The translations under genes were made by a program, and so were the position numbers. From Bombardia bombarda (Eukaryota; Ascomycota; Sordariomycetes; Sordariales; Lasiosphaeriaceae), in assembly GCA_030512295.1 (NCBI GenBank), contig JAULSR010000002.1, forward strand, positions 4,588,001 to 4,652,000: DNA of 64,000 nt. The letters run 5' to 3'. The notes under the pieces were generated by a model. The model saw nothing but the letters and a program-made list of their open reading frames with translations, was not told where the DNA came from and did no database searches. Shown piece by piece: positions 32,905-43,935 of the stretch; the first letter of the stretch is position 1, and each line of letters opens with the position of its first letter.

Positions 32905-33615
32905 CTTTAGGAATGCTCGTACTCAGTTGGGTAAGAGAAGGCCTCCATGACATTACATGGTTAGGGGCCCGTTGGACTTATATGAAAACGAGGTAACGTC
33001 GAATAAGCCATGATGGCAGCAGATTTGTGCGCTTGCCATGAAACCGAACGTGTCTCTTCTCCAATTCGAGTTCTTGAGGTCAAGGTGAAAAAAGCCAGGT
33101 CAATCAAATCTGTGCTGTCTGTCCAATCAGAATTGTGTGTCTGGATGGCGCCTACCCAATACAGCCGGACCAAGCAGGATGTCGTAGCAGATCGATGTTG
33201 AGGAGGAAGGAGCCGTGCTGTCATGTGTACATGCTGTTAGTCGAGCTTGTTTTATAGTGGCAAAGTCTATGGCCCTGGCTGGCACCTCTAACAAGTCCTA
33301 ACTATGGGTACCTTACTTCTGGGTCCTACCTAGGTAGAGTGGTAGTTCTCCAACTTCTTGCCATTGATGTTTAGATGCGCACCAATCACGAATTCTACCG
33401 TATTGCAGCCGTGATAACTCTCCTGCCTGTTAGTTCAACTATTAACTTAAGAGGTAAGGTAGCTGGTAGGCTTTTTGTTACATCTACATTGACTGGCTGC
33501 GCATTTCTTACATCTGTGGTTGAAAACCGGATTGGAGATTTCTTATGATGGTTTACATATATCTTTACATCACTCAGGACTCACTTACCTCACTCGTTCC
33601 TCTTAAGTAGGAGGA
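32905..33615. other. Intergenic upstream of GH43 gene and downstream of kinase gene
   Basis: About 710 bp. It contains the GH43 TATA-like element and a CCTACCTAGGTAG palindrome near 33325-33337, a motif type also seen near 18863. No gene is visible. Confidence 0.6.
32977..32984 (-). promoter_or_regulatory. TATA-like element upstream of GH43 gene
   Basis: CATATAAG on the minus strand, about 75 bp from the start codon at 32904. Confidence 0.4.
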
Positions 33616-35080
33616 CTAAGTACCAAGCTGTCCTTTAATCCACGGATCCTGCAGCATATCCTTTGCAGTACTTCGATCCTCAGGCTTCCATTGTAGCATC
33701 TTCCGCATCACTTGCATAAACAGCTTCTTATCTTCTCCTTCCAAGTTGGTCTCGATTTCCTCCAGGGAGACAGACGACGGCAATGGAATGAAGGCATTGT
33801 AGGTTCCTGGAGACAACACATATGGTTAGTGAAAAAGAGCAACATAATTCCAACAATCGAGAAAGCACAAACCTTGTTCAGAAAACAACTTGTGGCTCAA
33901 ACGACCGCGAGCAACTAACTCGGCAGGCGGTGGACCAAGAAGCGTAATCATGCTACCGATGTGGGCTCGGCCACGGTATGCTTGGTGCTCTGGGTCTTTG
34001 CCGTTAAACAGTGGCCCCCTTCAAATATATCCCAAATCTGATATCGGAGCATGTCAGTGGGATGGATGTAAATGACCTTACGGTTGACAAGGAACTCACC
34101 ATACAGCCAACATTCCACATATCGATCTCGTAGCTCCACGGTATGCCCAAAATGACTTCTGGCGCCCGATACACATTTGGCTGCACATCGGTGGTGTTCT
34201 CCTTGTTACCAAAGACGGTAGAACCAAAGTCGCATAGAATAGGTGGCGCAACACCGCTCTTTGAAGCCTGCAGGGTTCGAGATGTGTATATTACCCTTGT
34301 ACCATCCTCCACTTCTTTCCGCGGGCACGGGTGCTTCATTTCCTCTTGCTCAAAGTCATCAAATATTGAATCATTATTGAAAGCAAACATGACATTGTCG
34401 GATTTCAGGTCTGTATGTGTGGCATGTAAGTTTCAATGTTCAGTACGTGCGAGGTCGACTTTTGCCTCAATTGGCGGGTAACACTCACCTGTGTGGACAA
34501 GATGGCATTCCGTGTGCATGAAATCAAGGGCAAGAAAGAGTTGCTGAAGTACGGCAGCAAGTACAACGGGTGGGAGGCGGCCGATAGGGTTCCGGGCGAT
34601 CAAGTCCTTTACGGTGTCCCACAGCGGTGGATGCACGAGACACAGATGCTCTCCATCGGGCCCGGTAACTTTGAAAGAGTCCGATAGCGTCCTGACACAG
34701 TCGCGGCCCGGATGCTTAGAGCCCTTGGACATGCTGGCCATATGCCTGTACATGCTCAGCTCATGATCTGCCTCACTCCCCATGGCTTGCGCGCGGATGA
34801 AAACTTTGAGGGCAACATGACGATGGTCGTTCAAGTCCCTAGCGAGCCACACGGTGGAAAAGGCCCCGAAGCCTAGCTTTCCGACAACCTGATAGCGAGA
34901 GGCAAAGACCTCACCAATACGGACGGGATAGTATCGAGCAGCTAGGTAGTCTGGATATCGTTCCTCCTCGACTTGATGAGATTCCGGGATGCGCTCGAAG
35001 TCGAGGTTGGAATAAACACGGGGCGGTAATGGTGCCCGGCGACTCAGTAGCCTTGGTAGCCACCGGAGGAAATTGGACAT
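33616..35080 (-). pseudogene. SRPK-like serine kinase with a one-base frameshift
   Basis: Four exons on the minus strand: 34489-35080, 34100-34410, 33873-34037 and 33616-33806; if one missing base is allowed for, about 419 aa. Kinase motifs are intact: glycine loop GKLGFGAFSTVW, VALKVF (Lys near 92), HTDLKSDN (the SRPK form of the catalytic loop), ILCDFGSTV, APEVILG, and the C-lobe ending. In exon 3 the frame breaks after IWDIFEGGH: the following NGKDPEHQAYRGRAHIGSM stretch is in the next frame, and the exon is 165 nt where 166 would keep phase with its neighbours. The lost base lies at about 34005-34015, beside a CCCCC (plus strand) run. The family is expanded in fungi, with uncertain substrates. 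It is either a recently inactivated gene or an assembly error. Confidence 0.8.
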
Positions 35081-35390
35081 TGCTGTTCTGTTATGGTATT
35101 CTGCCTTCTAGAAATGGTGTTTCATTGCCGTCCATCATCCCACGCGTTCCTCGGGCTGATGCATGCCCCACATCGGAGTAGCTGCACAGTAGGCCAATGG
35201 GAAAATAGAAAACATACACAGTATCCCAAGCATCCTGTGACACATTTCGAGTGGGACAGGGAGTTGACACCATGACATTGGACTGAACCTATCCTGTTTT
35301 CAGTATAGCTGCTAGGATTGATCCAGGTACCTTATATATGAGTAGGATAAAGGCCGGGGGCTTTTACCAACAATGGACAGTCCTGATGTA

Positions 35391-35651
35391 GTACACTCCA
35401 GCCCTGGTTTAATTGTTAGCTCGGTTCTGGAGACGAAGGTCCCGGTCAAAACTGTCAAACCTCACGACCAAACGGCTTATTCTCTTGAAATTAAAAAGCA
35501 TCTACTGAATAGAGCTATTGCTGTTGGAGTAGTATAGCAAATTATCAGCGTTGAAATCGCTTTCCACGGTATTTTGAGGCCTCAAATCCAAGTTTTGACC
35601 AGAGCCCGTCTCAAGAACCAAGCTAACAATTAAACCAGGGCTGGAGTGTAC
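35391..35651. mobile_element. MITE-like foldback element with about 62-bp terminal inverted repeats and TA flanks
   Basis: The left end (starting GTACACTCCAGCCCTGG) is repeated inverted at the right end. The first 31 bases match perfectly, and similarity continues to about 62 bases with a few substitutions and a 2-base indel. The element is flanked by TA on both sides (35389-35390 and 35652-35653), as expected for a Tc1/mariner-type target duplication. The ~135-bp interior has no coding capacity. It is therefore a non-autonomous miniature element or a deletion derivative. Confidence 0.8.
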
Positions 35652-37273
35652 TACCCACGTATCTTCAATGGACTGGAGGGGTTGGTTGCCTACATGCTCA
35701 TGCGCGGCATCCATCTCGTTTTCCCCTCTCCTACTCGCCCACTAAATCGGATTTAGTTCTAGAACCGGAGAACAGAACCCGCCCCTTATCTGCGTACCCG
35801 ACGGTAGTGACAGCAGTCCATGCGGCGCATCTAAGGAATCTGGTCGATCTTGGGAGTGTTGGGTGGGAAATGCACGTCGGGAGAGGTGGTATTTCATGAA
35901 CGGATGAGTGAGATTGCAGCGCGGGCTTTTGCATGTCGCGAAACACACGGATGCAGCATCACTAATAGCCTGGCAGCATCCATCTTCGCCCAAAAAGCCG
36001 CTTGTTGTCGAGCCGTTGTAGCCGTTGGTCGCGATCTGAAGCGTGTCATCAGCCGAGGAAAGGCCAAGGAGCTGCCCCGGCTTTGCGACTTTTCAGTGCA
36101 CAAGACCTGCGCGGAACGCTGTATGCAACCTATCGGAGGTGGTGCATTTCTCACGCACAGGTACTTATCTAAGTTATGAGGCCCACCAGGCTTTCCCAGG
36201 CCAAGCCCTGGCCAAAGAGGGACCCAGGCGCCAAGCCCGAGCGAGCTAGGCAACTGGCCAACAAGGTCACGCTCTTCCGGATTTGGCCGAGCTGCCCGCC
36301 CCAAAAAATGCCTTGAATGCCATGAATGGCCCCCCCCGCATCATCCATGTGCTCACTCAAAGACTGCTTGCCCGCAGCAATGGATGCAAGTCTCCAATGC
36401 AGCACACTGCAGCAGCTACCGCAAGGTAACCGTCCCTTTGGACGTACGTCAAGAAAATTCTCCCGCTCACCCGCCGCTATTCCGCGGTGCGAGAAGATAG
36501 CAAAGCGGCGGCAAGACTCTTGGCTAGAACTAGGCCGCTCCTCCTCACAGTGTCAGTCCCATTTCCCGATCCAACCTCGATTCTCCATCCCGCCAAGGCG
36601 TCATAATACCTCAGCGCAGGAACACAAGCAAGCACCTACTCTGATTTCCATTCTCTCCATCTCCTCTTCTAATAAACGACCCCCCGACCAAGGCGCTGCG
36701 CACTGGGACATTCCACAAGTCAATCGATTGAAGAGCTGAAACGATCGGTCAAGCCCTGTGGCGAAACCTTAATTGCAGAGCGAAACACTCCAACGGGTGC
36801 GGGCGGCTTATCACAAGCCAGCACCTTGCAGGCCATTCAACAGCACTTGTTCCGACCGAGGGGTGGTGGAGCTCGGGGACCGTGTGCTCGGGATTCATCC
36901 CATTTACTCCTTTTGTGACAATCGTCGACGACGTCAGCTTCCCCCCGGTGCAAAAGAACCGACCTCCTTCTCGTTTTCCCAGGGGACCCTTTTTGCTTCG
37001 CCGACGTTTTGACGCATCCTTAACGGCCTGCCTACCTACCTCGGTACTTGACTGCATTAACGGGGGACCCTGAGGGTCACTCACTGACTTGACTCACCCC
37101 GCTAGCACTGCTCGTCGACTCGTCAAACCCCGGTCCGGTCCAGCCCATCTTCCACCACCAGAGACGCACCTCCTGTTCCTTCTCTTGATCCGTTTGTCTC
37201 TGAAACAACCACCCACACACATACCCAAACCCCGGGCAATACCAACCGTTCCCACACCGAACGAGCCAGCGAC

Positions 37274-37274
<1 letters not shown>

Positions 37275-37304
<30 letters not shown>
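37275..37304. repeat. (AC)15 microsatellite in 5' leader
   Basis: Fifteen AC dinucleotides about 25 bp upstream of the ATG at 37328, presumably in the untranslated leader. Confidence 0.9.
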
Positions 37305-37306
<2 letters not shown>

Positions 37307-37327
37307 ACCCACAAGCCAGCCACACAC

Positions 37328-37840
37328 ATGACCTCCAACATGCCCTCCCAGCGCCCCTTCTTCCTCTCCACCTTCTTCGCCGCCTTCCGCCAGCAGGCCC
37401 CCTCCTCCCTCTCCAGCGCCTCCTCCGCCCAGCAGCCCAACAAGCACACCACCCAGGCGGGCGTCGTCGTCGGGAACAACAACTCGTCCCCGTCCTCCGC
37501 CCCGCGGTCCATATCCTCCTCCGCCACCGGCGCCTCCGCACAGGCCGCCACCACGTCCCCCGCGCCGTCGCGCTCCGGCGGCGTCATCGGCCAGCTGCCC
37601 ATCCACTCCCCGCGCTCGGGCATCCCGATCCCCGCCCACGGCGGCCACGCCGGACGCAACAACCACGGCAGGCGGCGGGGCAGCGACAGCAGCAGCGAGG
37701 GTTTCAGGGACGTGCTGGGCGCCGAGAAGCTCTACATTGGCGGGCGGACGGCCGGGGGCGAGGAGAAGTTTTTTAAGCTGGGCGTGGTGAGGAGGGTACG
37801 CAGCGGGGATCGGTTAAGTCTGGATCGGTTGAGTCTATGA
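37328..37840 (+). CDS. Small conserved-looking Ser-rich protein of unknown function
   Basis: A single exon of 170 aa. The first ~110 residues are low complexity (Ser, Ala, Pro, Gln). The C-terminal 55 residues are compact and look conserved: RRRGSDSSSEGF, RDVLGAEKLYIGG, GEEKFFKLGVVRR, ending in the repeated SGDRLSLDRLSL. I recall similar ends in uncharacterised ascomycete proteins but cannot name a family. Strong codon bias for C/G-ending codons matches neighbouring housekeeping genes and argues for a real gene. RRGSDSSS and RLSLDRLSL resemble basophilic-kinase or 14-3-3-type phosphosites. There is no signal peptide or membrane segment. Confidence 0.75.
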   Translation: MTSNMPSQRPFFLSTFFAAFRQQAPSSLSSASSAQQPNKHTTQAGVVVGNNNSSPSSAPRSISSSATGASAQAATTSPAPSRSGGVIGQLPIHSPRSGIPIPAHGGHAGRNNHGRRRGSDSSSEGFRDVLGAEKLYIGGRTAGGEEKFFKLGVVRRVRSGDRLSLDRLSL

Positions 37841-38712
37841 AATGTGGGGTGGACGGGTTTGGATTCATAATGGGAAGATGATGTTGCGAATGGGGATCTA
37901 AGAAACTGTGGGAATGGGACTGACGAAAATGGGATGGGAGATGACGAAAACCGGAGCATTACCAACGAAACACGCTACATGCATGCGCCCGGCACGCGCA
38001 CTGCGGTCTTCCATCACGATATAAGGTTATCATATCTGTTTTATGGTTCAACAGAGATCAGCAAAACAGGTTCGGGATTTTCGAGGAGGCGGGCGAGACG
38101 GTAAGGACGGATGGATGGATCTGTTCCACCTTTGTTTATTCTGGGACGGGGCGTTTATGGAACTCGGCGTTGTGGGCTAAAGACGTGTCATTTTACGGTT
38201 TCTGTGTTTAAAGAAGACGGCCAACATTACATACAGCCAGCGGCAGAGCGCAGGCTATGAGTGCCCTGGGACGCGTTGTTGGTGAAGAGAACAAAACATT
38301 TGAACATCTGACTTGGTATACGACGGTGACGGTGCAGGGATAATAACAGCGGAGGTTGAATTTTTGTATGTGAACAAGAATGGGCACCATTGCGGGGAAA
38401 TACAGTGGCGGCCAGGTTTCATTGGATGATGCTGCGATGGAATATGGTTTGCCCTCAAAAGGAAAGGAGAATATGAACTTGGACGGATGGATGCACTCAT
38501 TCATGTCGGATATACTTTGTCGTATAAGATAAAAGGGTTACCGTGATAAAGCGTCGTCATCGGAACACTCATTTCATGAGGGACGACCCTATGAACATAT
38601 ACTGATAAGATCACCATCTACAAACCTACCTAAGCAAACAGTCATGAATGATACTTGGTCCATCTATTCTAATTGAGAGGCGCAGCAGATATAAACAAGT
38701 TGCCCAGTTAAA
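37841..38712. other. Intergenic between convergent genes
   Basis: About 870 bp between the 3' ends of the small Ser-rich gene and the ALG10 gene. No coding or structural feature was recognised. Confidence 0.6.
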
Positions 38713-41027
38713 TCACCACATAAATCTCTGCACCCTTCCTCCATCCAACATCTCGCCCGTGCTCGCATTCTTCCAGTAAAACGGGCGGGACACAAACATG
38801 TACATGGTGCCCAGGTTAATAGCCACAAACCAGACTGTCTCCAGCGCAAGCGTCAGGTCAACCCTGCGTCCGACACTGTACACCCATTTCGGACTGGGGA
38901 TCGCGGTTGATTCGGCAGCCGCCGCTGCAGACGGATATTGACGAGCCAACGACCACGCAGGCACCAAGAGGCGGTAAAAGACCCATGGTAGGATGAAATA
39001 GCGGGGCTCGACCAGCGGCGCTGTGACGAGAGACAGCGAGGTGGCGAGGAGCCAGAGGAGGGCAGTGGATGTGGAGGGGGCAGCGGTTGAGTGGGAATTT
39101 GGTTCATCGAGGGTGCCGAGCACTACAGCAGCGTTGACGTTGGGATATGTGGTTTTACCGCTGGTGGGGACTGGTTTGGCAACTGTTGCAGAGGTGTATG
39201 CAGCTTGCATCTCGCGAGACAAGAATGGGTGGTTGATGTACCTTGCGCTGCTGCCGGTGGAAGAAGGAGTGAAAGGTGTTTGCTGCCTCAGACTGCCAGC
39301 TAAACGCGTCCAGACCAGTAGCCGAGACAGAGTGTATGCGGCCACAAGCCAGTATCGTCTGCGGATAGAGTGGAGGATTGTGTAGCGGAAGATGTAGAAC
39401 ATGTAGTGTCTGTTGTCGGCGAGGGTGAAGGGGTGGATGATCGTGTTGTATTTGACGATGGCGAGAGACAGGACAAGAGTCCCGACAAGATAAGGTATGT
39501 AGTAGATCTTGGTCAGGAAAAACAGATCTACCATGCGAAAGGCGAGAGATTGTCTGGTTGTGTCTGGGCGAGTAGGTTTACTTTTACTAGCTTCTGTAAG
39601 GGGAAAGCTTGACGTGTTTGCTGCAGTTCCGTAGATGAGTCTGGAGATGATCCTGGTAGGGATCTCAACTAAAGGTAGAAGGGAAGGAATCAAGAGAGGG
39701 GCCGAGAAGAAGGCAAAGAAAGGCCAGATGTAGAGCATCTGCGCCAGATGTATCGTTGCGACGTGGTTGGATTTGTCTCCTGAGAAAGCGTAAGTAAAAC
39801 AACATGATGGAATTCCAGGGGCAGCGCGACGTACCAAGAACAACACCGCCATTCCAGACAACAAATCCGGCGAAGAGAATAAGGACCGTAACATGAGGCC
39901 AAACTTGCCTCAAAACCTTGACGGGGTTGCAAACAGCTGCAATAGCGATACTGAGGAGGCAGAAGAACCAGTCTGTGAAGTCAGCGCTTGCTATCGGATA
40001 TCAATGATAAGGGAATGGTTTACCGTCAGGCCACGCCATGTGGAGAGGCGGATCATGAACATATCCTTCAGCGTACCGCCGGGCATAAAACAAAACGTTT
40101 TCTGCCAGCGTGAGAAATCGCGGAGTCTTCACAGACTCAGGATGCAGGGATCGAACAACATGGACGACCTCCAGCCCGCCCATATACACCACAACCCAAA
40201 AGACATTTGTCTGCCTCATGAACAGAGCACCGATACCCAAAGCCACAGTCCAAATACTGTTCAACAACCCCGGAGCCTCGGGCGCAACGCGTCGCAGATG
40301 GTTTGCGTAGGCGACCAGCACCAGCAACGTTGAAGCGACATCAGTGTAGTAGAGTGCTGAGAAGAAGAACAGAACGGGGAACAGTGCGATATTGAGGGCT
40401 GTGTGATATGAGTAGAGGGAGAAAGCCTGGGCAGCAAGGTTCCCATCCCGCTCAGCAGTTCGCGCCTCGATTTGGTTCCGGCAAATGGCGGCGAACAGGC
40501 TAGTCAGGAGAGTGGCCAGCAGATTGTAGCTGCGGAGACTGTGGGCGGTGCACTCTGCTATTCTGAATAGCTTGTGATATGCCACAGATAGCAGATAGCT
40601 GGATAAATATTTTGTCAGCAATGCTTCGAGGCAAAAAGGAGTAAGACTGGGAGAGGGAGCTGAGGGATACGTACAGGCCTGGTGGTGTGGTGATCTTGTC
40701 GTCCCACTCCAAGTACCTTCCGTCGCAGTATACCTGCGCTTGTGGGATGTGGAAGAACTCGTCCTGCATACATCATGTCAATGATGGCAAAATAGATGGT
40801 TGATGGTGATAGGAGAAGCTAAGACTCACAAGGTATGGCTCAGGGACATGGTGATCTACCAAGGCCAGCCATGAACGAGCAAATACAAAGACAAAAAAGA
40901 ATCCGCCGACTTTAGTAGCCTCAGTTGGCCTCGACGAGATAACTCGGGCGAGCAGGCCGGCAGCGACGAGGCCCAGGAACAGCTCACGAAATGTGATGCT
41001 GTCTCGGACAACCTGGATGGCCTCCAT
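38713..41027 (-). CDS. ALG10: Dol-P-Glc alpha-1,2-glucosyltransferase ALG10 (DIE2)
   Basis: Five exons on the minus strand: 40830-41027, 40675-40763, 40024-40598, 39835-39972 and 38713-39779; phases close exactly, 688 aa. The signature DEFFHIPQAQVYCDG and the EWDDKITTPPGLY segment identify the DIE2/ALG10 family (PF04922). Many hydrophobic helices follow, with the usual FMRQTNVFWVVVY and GDKSNHVATIHLAQMLYIWPF stretches, and the C-terminal LVEPRYFILPW. ALG10 adds the terminal glucose to the lipid-linked Glc2Man9GlcNAc2 oligosaccharide in the ER lumen, the last step before transfer to protein. The protein is somewhat longer than yeast Die2 because of a Ser/Thr-rich loop near residues 500-560. 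One intron uses a GTACGT donor within the GLY codon context. Confidence 0.93.
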
Positions 41028-41552
41028 GTTATGAAGTGCAAAGTTAATAAAGAAAATGAATGGACGTCATAGCCCCCTCGTTACACTGGGGGTATCTGAT
41101 GACAAGTGCGAGAAAAAAGGGGTCGTGTGGTGATGCCCTTGACAGATGAGACGTCGTTCATTTCAGGTGCTAATCCCGATGTAATTTGTCGTTGTCATGT
41201 TTGTTAATTACAGGTGTCCATGAGAGCTGCTGTTCCGCCCCACCAAAGTAAGGCCCGTGCGCGACCACACCGACCGAAGCAAGAACGACAGCGGCGAGGC
41301 AGAGGTCTGATCTCAGGACATAACGATACATACTATATACCATGCCCATGATCAACGGCTTGTCGATAGGAATTAACCGAGCAGGGATTCAAGTTCAAGA
41401 TTGGCTTAACGATCTTGTTGTCTATAATGCTGTCTTTTATACACACCGTCTCAAACGTCAGAGCAGGGCTTTTCTCTACACCATTAACGGTCCCCTTAAC
41501 CCTCCTCTGCGCCAAAAGTCCACGTCTTTGCAACCGTTTCGCAACGACAAGT
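41028..41552. other. Spacer between QCR10 and ALG10
   Basis: About 525 bp between two minus-strand genes, holding the QCR10 3' flank and the ALG10 promoter. Nothing else was recognised. Confidence 0.6.
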
Positions 41553-42434
41553 TTAGAAAGGCTACAACATTCAATATCAGCATCTGATTCACTTTCTGGC
41601 ATCAACCACAGGTACTCACGTTGTCTGAAGCAGGGATGTTCTTCTCGTAGTAAGGAGTAACGAAGGGAAGCTTCTGTAGAAGTTGTCAGCAACAAAATCA
41701 CCCCGAACAAGCACTGGGATAAAATCTTACCTTCAGAATATCATTCTGTATCCGGGGAATGCCGGAGGTCAAGAAAAGGACAGCGACAAGGGCAACGCTT
41801 CCGAAGCCAGCAGCAGTGGGGACACTGTAGTGAAAAGGATCAGTCAGTCGTGATACTCCCAATCGTTGCAATCTCTCCACCAAGTTCCCCTTTCCACAAA
41901 TGCCTGCTGAAAGGATGAAGGATCCTGAACACTGGACAAGAAGCACCCCTGCGCAAGATAACTGGCAGATCTCTCCTATCTCAGTGCTGGTCTCGAACCC
42001 TCGCTCTCCAATCGCACTGACGGCTTCGTGTCTAGCGATCCCGTATCCTCGTATATATATCGAAAGGAAAGTTCCACCTACAATCGGAAGAGTGACTGGG
42101 CGGTGATGCCGCCGAAGTTGGGGATATAGTGGTACCTGCGTCCAATGCATCAGCGTCCTGGTTCGTCACATAGTCGTCCAGTCGCCAGCTGCTGCATCGC
42201 TGGCAGACTCATCGACGGAGGTGCTCGTGGGATTATGTCGCTTACTTCGGGCCATAGGGGCTCTTGTACGGCGACTTTTGGGCGACGGCCCGGAGGATGG
42301 GAGACTAGAAATGACGGTATTAGCTCCCAATTCTTTGACCTGATTGCTTGTTTCCCGTGCACAACACCCCCAGAGGAAGGGGACGCGCAACTGAGCGAGC
42401 AGGGAGCTGCATTGAGACGTACAGCGAAAGGCAT
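41553..42434 (-). CDS. QCR10: Cytochrome bc1 complex subunit 10 (QCR10), six small exons
   Basis: No exon exceeds 94 nt: 42423-42434, 42246-42304, 42082-42135, 41731-41824, 41620-41673 and 41553-41561. Phases close to give 93 aa. The protein starts MPFASPILRAVAQ, then has the fungal QCR10 signature YKSPYGPKYHYIPNFGGI. One transmembrane helix follows (VPTAAGFGSVALVAVLFL), and then GIPRIQNDILKKLPFVTPYY and the end IPASDNPF. QCR10 (PF09796) is a small inner-membrane subunit of respiratory complex III. The first coding exon is 12 nt and the last 9 nt (Pro-Phe-stop); both are supported by the family's N-terminus and NPF end. It is divergent from MED4 with a 466-bp shared promoter. Confidence 0.88.
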
Positions 42435-42900
42435 CGTGACTACCACGTCAAAAAAGAACGAGCTGGTGCTTCAATGGCTGGAAAGGATATCGGACCTGGT
42501 GGATGTTTGAAGTTGTTGCGCCATGCGCGAGATTCTTGCCGGCCAAAACCGGAACGCCATTGCGGCCTGAGGCATGATTTAAATTTCACCGCAGAATGGC
42601 CGGGGTAGCAGCTTTAGCGCCTTAGGCAATTATGCATTTTGAGCTGCAGCCCCTTGCATGGAAGCCCCACCACCTCTTTCCTTTAAGCTTCTGTCGCCGA
42701 ACACTGTACCGCAACTTCGCGCATTGGCAGGACCCTGGAGATACAGAATCAAATTGGCGTGGGGATTACCTCACCGACCACCGATTCTCGGCCATCTATC
42801 ACTGTGTTTTTTTTTTGGTTTTTTTTTTTCATTCGAGGTCATCTAGACTTTACCGAATAACTCCATCCTGGAGAGCCGCTGCCTTGAGGCACCAATCGCC
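42435..42900. promoter_or_regulatory. Bidirectional promoter region of QCR10 and MED4
   Basis: 466 bp between divergent start codons. It includes T-rich runs (about 42806-42829) close to the MED4 start. No specific binding site is assigned. Confidence 0.5.
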
Positions 42901-43935
42901 ATGGACAAATACCTTGACGGCCGCTTCGAGCGCGTCGAAAAGGCGCTCGCGAATCTAATCGACTCGATATCCAAGTATCATCCGTCTGAGAAGCTCGCCG
43001 ACGACCTCGCCACAGCCGACCAAGAGCTGTTGAAAGGCCTACGGGAGCTCGAACGTCACCAGAACAACCACGCGCACATCCTAAAGCTCCGCGCCGAGAC
43101 CGCAGCCCTTGACGCCCAAACCAAAGACATCATCGGCGCCCTGTGGACCATGCGCAAGGAGGTCAAAAACACCCAAACAACCACCTACCCATCCACACGC
43201 CCCAAGAGCCAATTCACCACCGCCGAGCTCCTCGACTACGCCCGCCGCATCAGCCCACACACCCTCCCCCCGCCCGGCGTCACCAACGGCGTCGACCTCA
43301 CCGCCGCACCAACCCCCGCCCAGCAGCAAGACGGGCTCGAATCCCAGGCCCAGACCCCCAACACTAGCTTCAACGGCACCAGCGCTCCCACCCCCACCGC
43401 CACCAACGGCGGCAGCTTCGTCAGCAACAACAACGACCCTAACCACCTCGCATCCCAAGCAACCACCACCACCACCGCCACCAACTCCAACGGCACCGAC
43501 CTGCCCGACGGCTTCCGCCAGTTCATCAACCCGCACGAGGGCACCCACTTCATCCCCTGGCCGCAGACGGACCGCATCCGCCAGGGCGCCCTGGCGTCGT
43601 ACCAGATGCTGCTGGACCGCGGCATCGACCCCAGGGGCTACGACCCCGAGGAGGAGGAGCAGCGCCGCCGCGCCGAGGAGCAGGCCCGCCTCGACACCGA
43701 GGAGCGCGCCCGCATTGAGCGCGAGGAGAACGAGCGCCGCATGCGCGAGGAGCGCGAGCGCATGGCCAGGGAGCGCGAGCGCGCCAGGCAGCAGGAGGCG
43801 GACAGGCGGGGCAGCGCGGTCGGCGGTGGGGAGATATCGCCCGGCGGATTGGCTCAGCAGGCTGGTGGAGAGAAGAAGTCGCAGTTTACCTTCTTAGATG
43901 GGCTAGATGATGATGATGATGACGATGATGATTGA
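42901..43935 (+). CDS. MED4: Mediator complex subunit 4
   Basis: A single exon of 344 aa. The N-terminal half is helical (RFERVEKALANLIDSISKYH, DLATADQELLKGLRELERHQ, then ILKLRAETAALDAQTK), which forms the coiled-coil that pairs MED4 with MED7/MED9 in the Mediator middle module. FTTAELLDYARRISPHTLPPPG is the diagnostic Med4 motif (PF10018). A Thr/Asn/Pro-rich spacer follows, then IPWPQTDRIRQGALASYQML, a second conserved fungal Med4 segment. After that come a strongly charged Arg/Glu helix (about 255-305) and a tail of nine Asp encoded by a GAT repeat. It acts in the nucleus, linking activators to RNA polymerase II. Confidence 0.94.
   Translation: MDKYLDGRFERVEKALANLIDSISKYHPSEKLADDLATADQELLKGLRELERHQNNHAHILKLRAETAALDAQTKDIIGALWTMRKEVKNTQTTTYPSTRPKSQFTTAELLDYARRISPHTLPPPGVTNGVDLTAAPTPAQQQDGLESQAQTPNTSFNGTSAPTPTATNGGSFVSNNNDPNHLASQATTTTTATNSNGTDLPDGFRQFINPHEGTHFIPWPQTDRIRQGALASYQMLLDRGIDPRGYDPEEEEQRRRAEEQARLDTEERARIEREENERRMREERERMARERERARQQEADRRGSAVGGGEISPGGLAQQAGGEKKSQFTFLDGLDDDDDDDDD
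43906..43932. repeat. GAT/GAC trinucleotide run encoding Asp9
   Basis: Nine consecutive GAT/GAC codons form the C-terminus of MED4 immediately before the stop. The tract length could vary between strains. Confidence 0.9.

Larger units (their letters stand above)
35081..37327. other. Intergenic region containing a foldback element
   Basis: About 2.2 kb. A 261-bp inverted-repeat element sits at 35391-35651. The rest has short open frames on both strands (for example 36326-36739) without domains. The last ~400 bp are the pyrimidine-rich leader of the gene at 37328 and include an AC microsatellite. Confidence 0.6.

Noticed and set aside
36326..36739. 137-codon plus-strand frame
   Set aside because: Composition is that of a GC-rich leader region; no domain or splice context.
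43081..43897. Long overlapping frames opposite and within MED4
   Set aside because: Low-complexity shadows of the Thr/Pro- and Arg/Glu-rich MED4 coding sequence.
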